Assembly (NCBI GenBank): GCA_019163175.1
Contig: JAFLKN010000003.1
Location: forward strand, 62,001 to 126,000
Source: Prolixibacteraceae bacterium
GTDB taxonomy: Bacteria > Bacteroidota > Bacteroidia > Bacteroidales > Prolixibacteraceae
Length of the DNA: 64,000 nt
Direction of reading: 5' to 3'
Part shown: positions 63,102 through 64,000 of the stretch, in pieces
Numbering within the stretch: the first letter of the stretch is position 1
How the letters are laid out: the number at the start of each line of letters is the position of its first letter
Position numbers and translations under genes: made by a program
The notes under the pieces: generated by a model
The model's input: the letters and a program-made list of their open reading frames with translations, nothing else
Databases searched by the model: none
What the model was told of the DNA's origin: nothing

Positions 63102-64000
63102 ATGAAAAAAATAATATACTACAATCTATTACTTCTCTCATTTACAGGATTAAACTCCTGCAATGATTTTCTAAAAGAAGAGCCCCGATCACAGATCAGT
63201 GTTAATCAGTTCTATATCACCCCGGCTGATGCAACCAGTGCGGTAAACAACCTGTACAGAACCGGATTCCCGTCATTTTATAATGCAGGATCAGCATACA
63301 TGGGTCCAACAATTATGTATGGAGGCTATATCTCTGGTCTGTTCGATAACCAATACAAAGGTCAGGAAAAATTTGTACAGGACAGTCAGAACCTTGCAAT
63401 CGACCCGGTGGTTAACAATGGCAACCTGCTCTCTGTATGGCAAAATTGTTATGTAGCAATCGGGCGGTCAAATAATGCCATCAAATACATTCCTACTACA
63501 CCCGGATTAACTCCTGCAGAAATCAATAGATTAACTGCTGAAGCCAAATTCTTCCGTGCATTAAACTACTTCCACCTGGTCAAATTATTCGGAGGAGTAC
63601 CACTTGTAAGTGAACCATATGAATCACTGGAAAATCTATACATTGAAAAAAGTCCGGAGGCAACAATTTATAATTTCATTGTTGACGACTTAAAGTTTTC
63701 AATCGAACAAGGTGGCCTTGCTGATATTCCTATGGCTAAAAACAATTTTCGTATTTCCAAAGGAAGTGCCTCTGCATTATTGGCTGATGTTTATCTGAAT
63801 ATGAGTGGTTTCCCGCTAAATGCCGGAAAATATGCCGAAGCAGTAACCGTGGCAAAATCACTGATAAACAATCCGGCTTACGCATTAATTCAGAATGGAG
63901 CTACCCCCGAACAAAGTGCTTACAATGTACTTCGCACCTCAGACAATCAAGACGAGTATCTCTATGTAGTTGAATATGATGCAACTATTTCAAATGGAGG
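63102..64000 (+). CDS. susD: SusD/RagB glycan-binding lipoprotein of PUL B, 3' part outside window
   Basis: From the ATG at 63102 the frame stays open to the right edge (299 codons). It has a lipoprotein signal (KKIIYYNLLLLSFTGLNSCN, Cys near 20) and SusD features: DFLKEEPRSQISVNQFY after the Cys and EAKFFRALNYFHLVKLFGG near 148. It is the surface lid of the SusC transporter encoded just upstream. Confidence 0.93.
   Translation, partial: MKKIIYYNLLLLSFTGLNSCNDFLKEEPRSQISVNQFYITPADATSAVNNLYRTGFPSFYNAGSAYMGPTIMYGGYISGLFDNQYKGQEKFVQDSQNLAIDPVVNNGNLLSVWQNCYVAIGRSNNAIKYIPTTPGLTPAEINRLTAEAKFFRALNYFHLVKLFGGVPLVSEPYESLENLYIEKSPEATIYNFIVDDLKFSIEQGGLADIPMAKNNFRISKGSASALLADVYLNMSGFPLNAGKYAEAVTVAKSLINNPAYALIQNGATPEQSAYNVLRTSDNQDEYLYVVEYDATISNG

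Overview
The window is from a Bacteroidota chromosome, most likely an environmental Bacteroidales/Marinilabiliales-type polysaccharide degrader. This rests on two STN-type SusC/SusD pairs each preceded by an ECF sigma/FecR pair, many lipoprotein signals, and repeated TAnnTTTG promoter -7 elements. No rRNA, tRNA, CRISPR array or intact insertion sequence was seen. The organism call is inference from gene content, not from a marker gene.

Region 1 (1-1470, minus): a small operon of a membrane protein and a winged-helix regulator, followed by creD, which runs off the left edge. A near-identical CTTTG-N5-CAAAG palindrome lies just before the first gene and before creD, suggesting autoregulation.

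Region 2 (1502-5804, minus): a compact redox/peptide-modification locus. In transcription order it holds an ArsM-like Cys-rich methyltransferase, a 31-codon Cys-Cys peptide gene with its own palindrome-overlapped promoter, a radical SAM/SPASM enzyme, a Cys-rich DUF1847 protein and a thioredoxin-thioredoxin reductase fusion. The peptide plus the SPASM enzyme look like a RiPP precursor and maturase; this is the best candidate here for an undescribed system.

Region 3 (6300-35843, plus): a complete Afp/PVC-type extracellular contractile injection system (eCIS). The order is tube cap/terminator, unknown 402-aa protein, sheath, two tubes, Afp6-like, LysM baseplate protein, VgrG-like hub, PAAR tip, gp25, two large wedge proteins, a 1443-aa PKD-containing protein, tape measure, two DUF4157 cargo-type proteins and an AAA+ ATPase. 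The 1913-aa cargo candidate combines a DUF4157 HExxH domain, a CHAP-like cysteine peptidase domain, three 140-residue repeats and a nuclease-like C-terminal domain.

Region 4 (35862-47034): polysaccharide utilization locus A, with ECF sigma, FecR anti-sigma, STN-SusC, SusD, a small lipoprotein, an Asp-rich secreted protein and a DUF5060 glycosidase-like protein. Region 5 (47113-57605): a truncated DUF1761 gene, then secreted enzymes: an esterase, GH43, a sialate-O-acetylesterase-like esterase, GH2, a GDPD-like phosphodiesterase and GH30, with a convergent cytochrome c-PQQ dehydrogenase fusion. Region 6 (57755-64000): a second sigma/FecR/STN-SusC/SusD set; SusD runs off the right edge. The GH43, GH2 and GH30 combination would fit a beta-1,3/1,6-linked galactan such as type II arabinogalactan, by inference.
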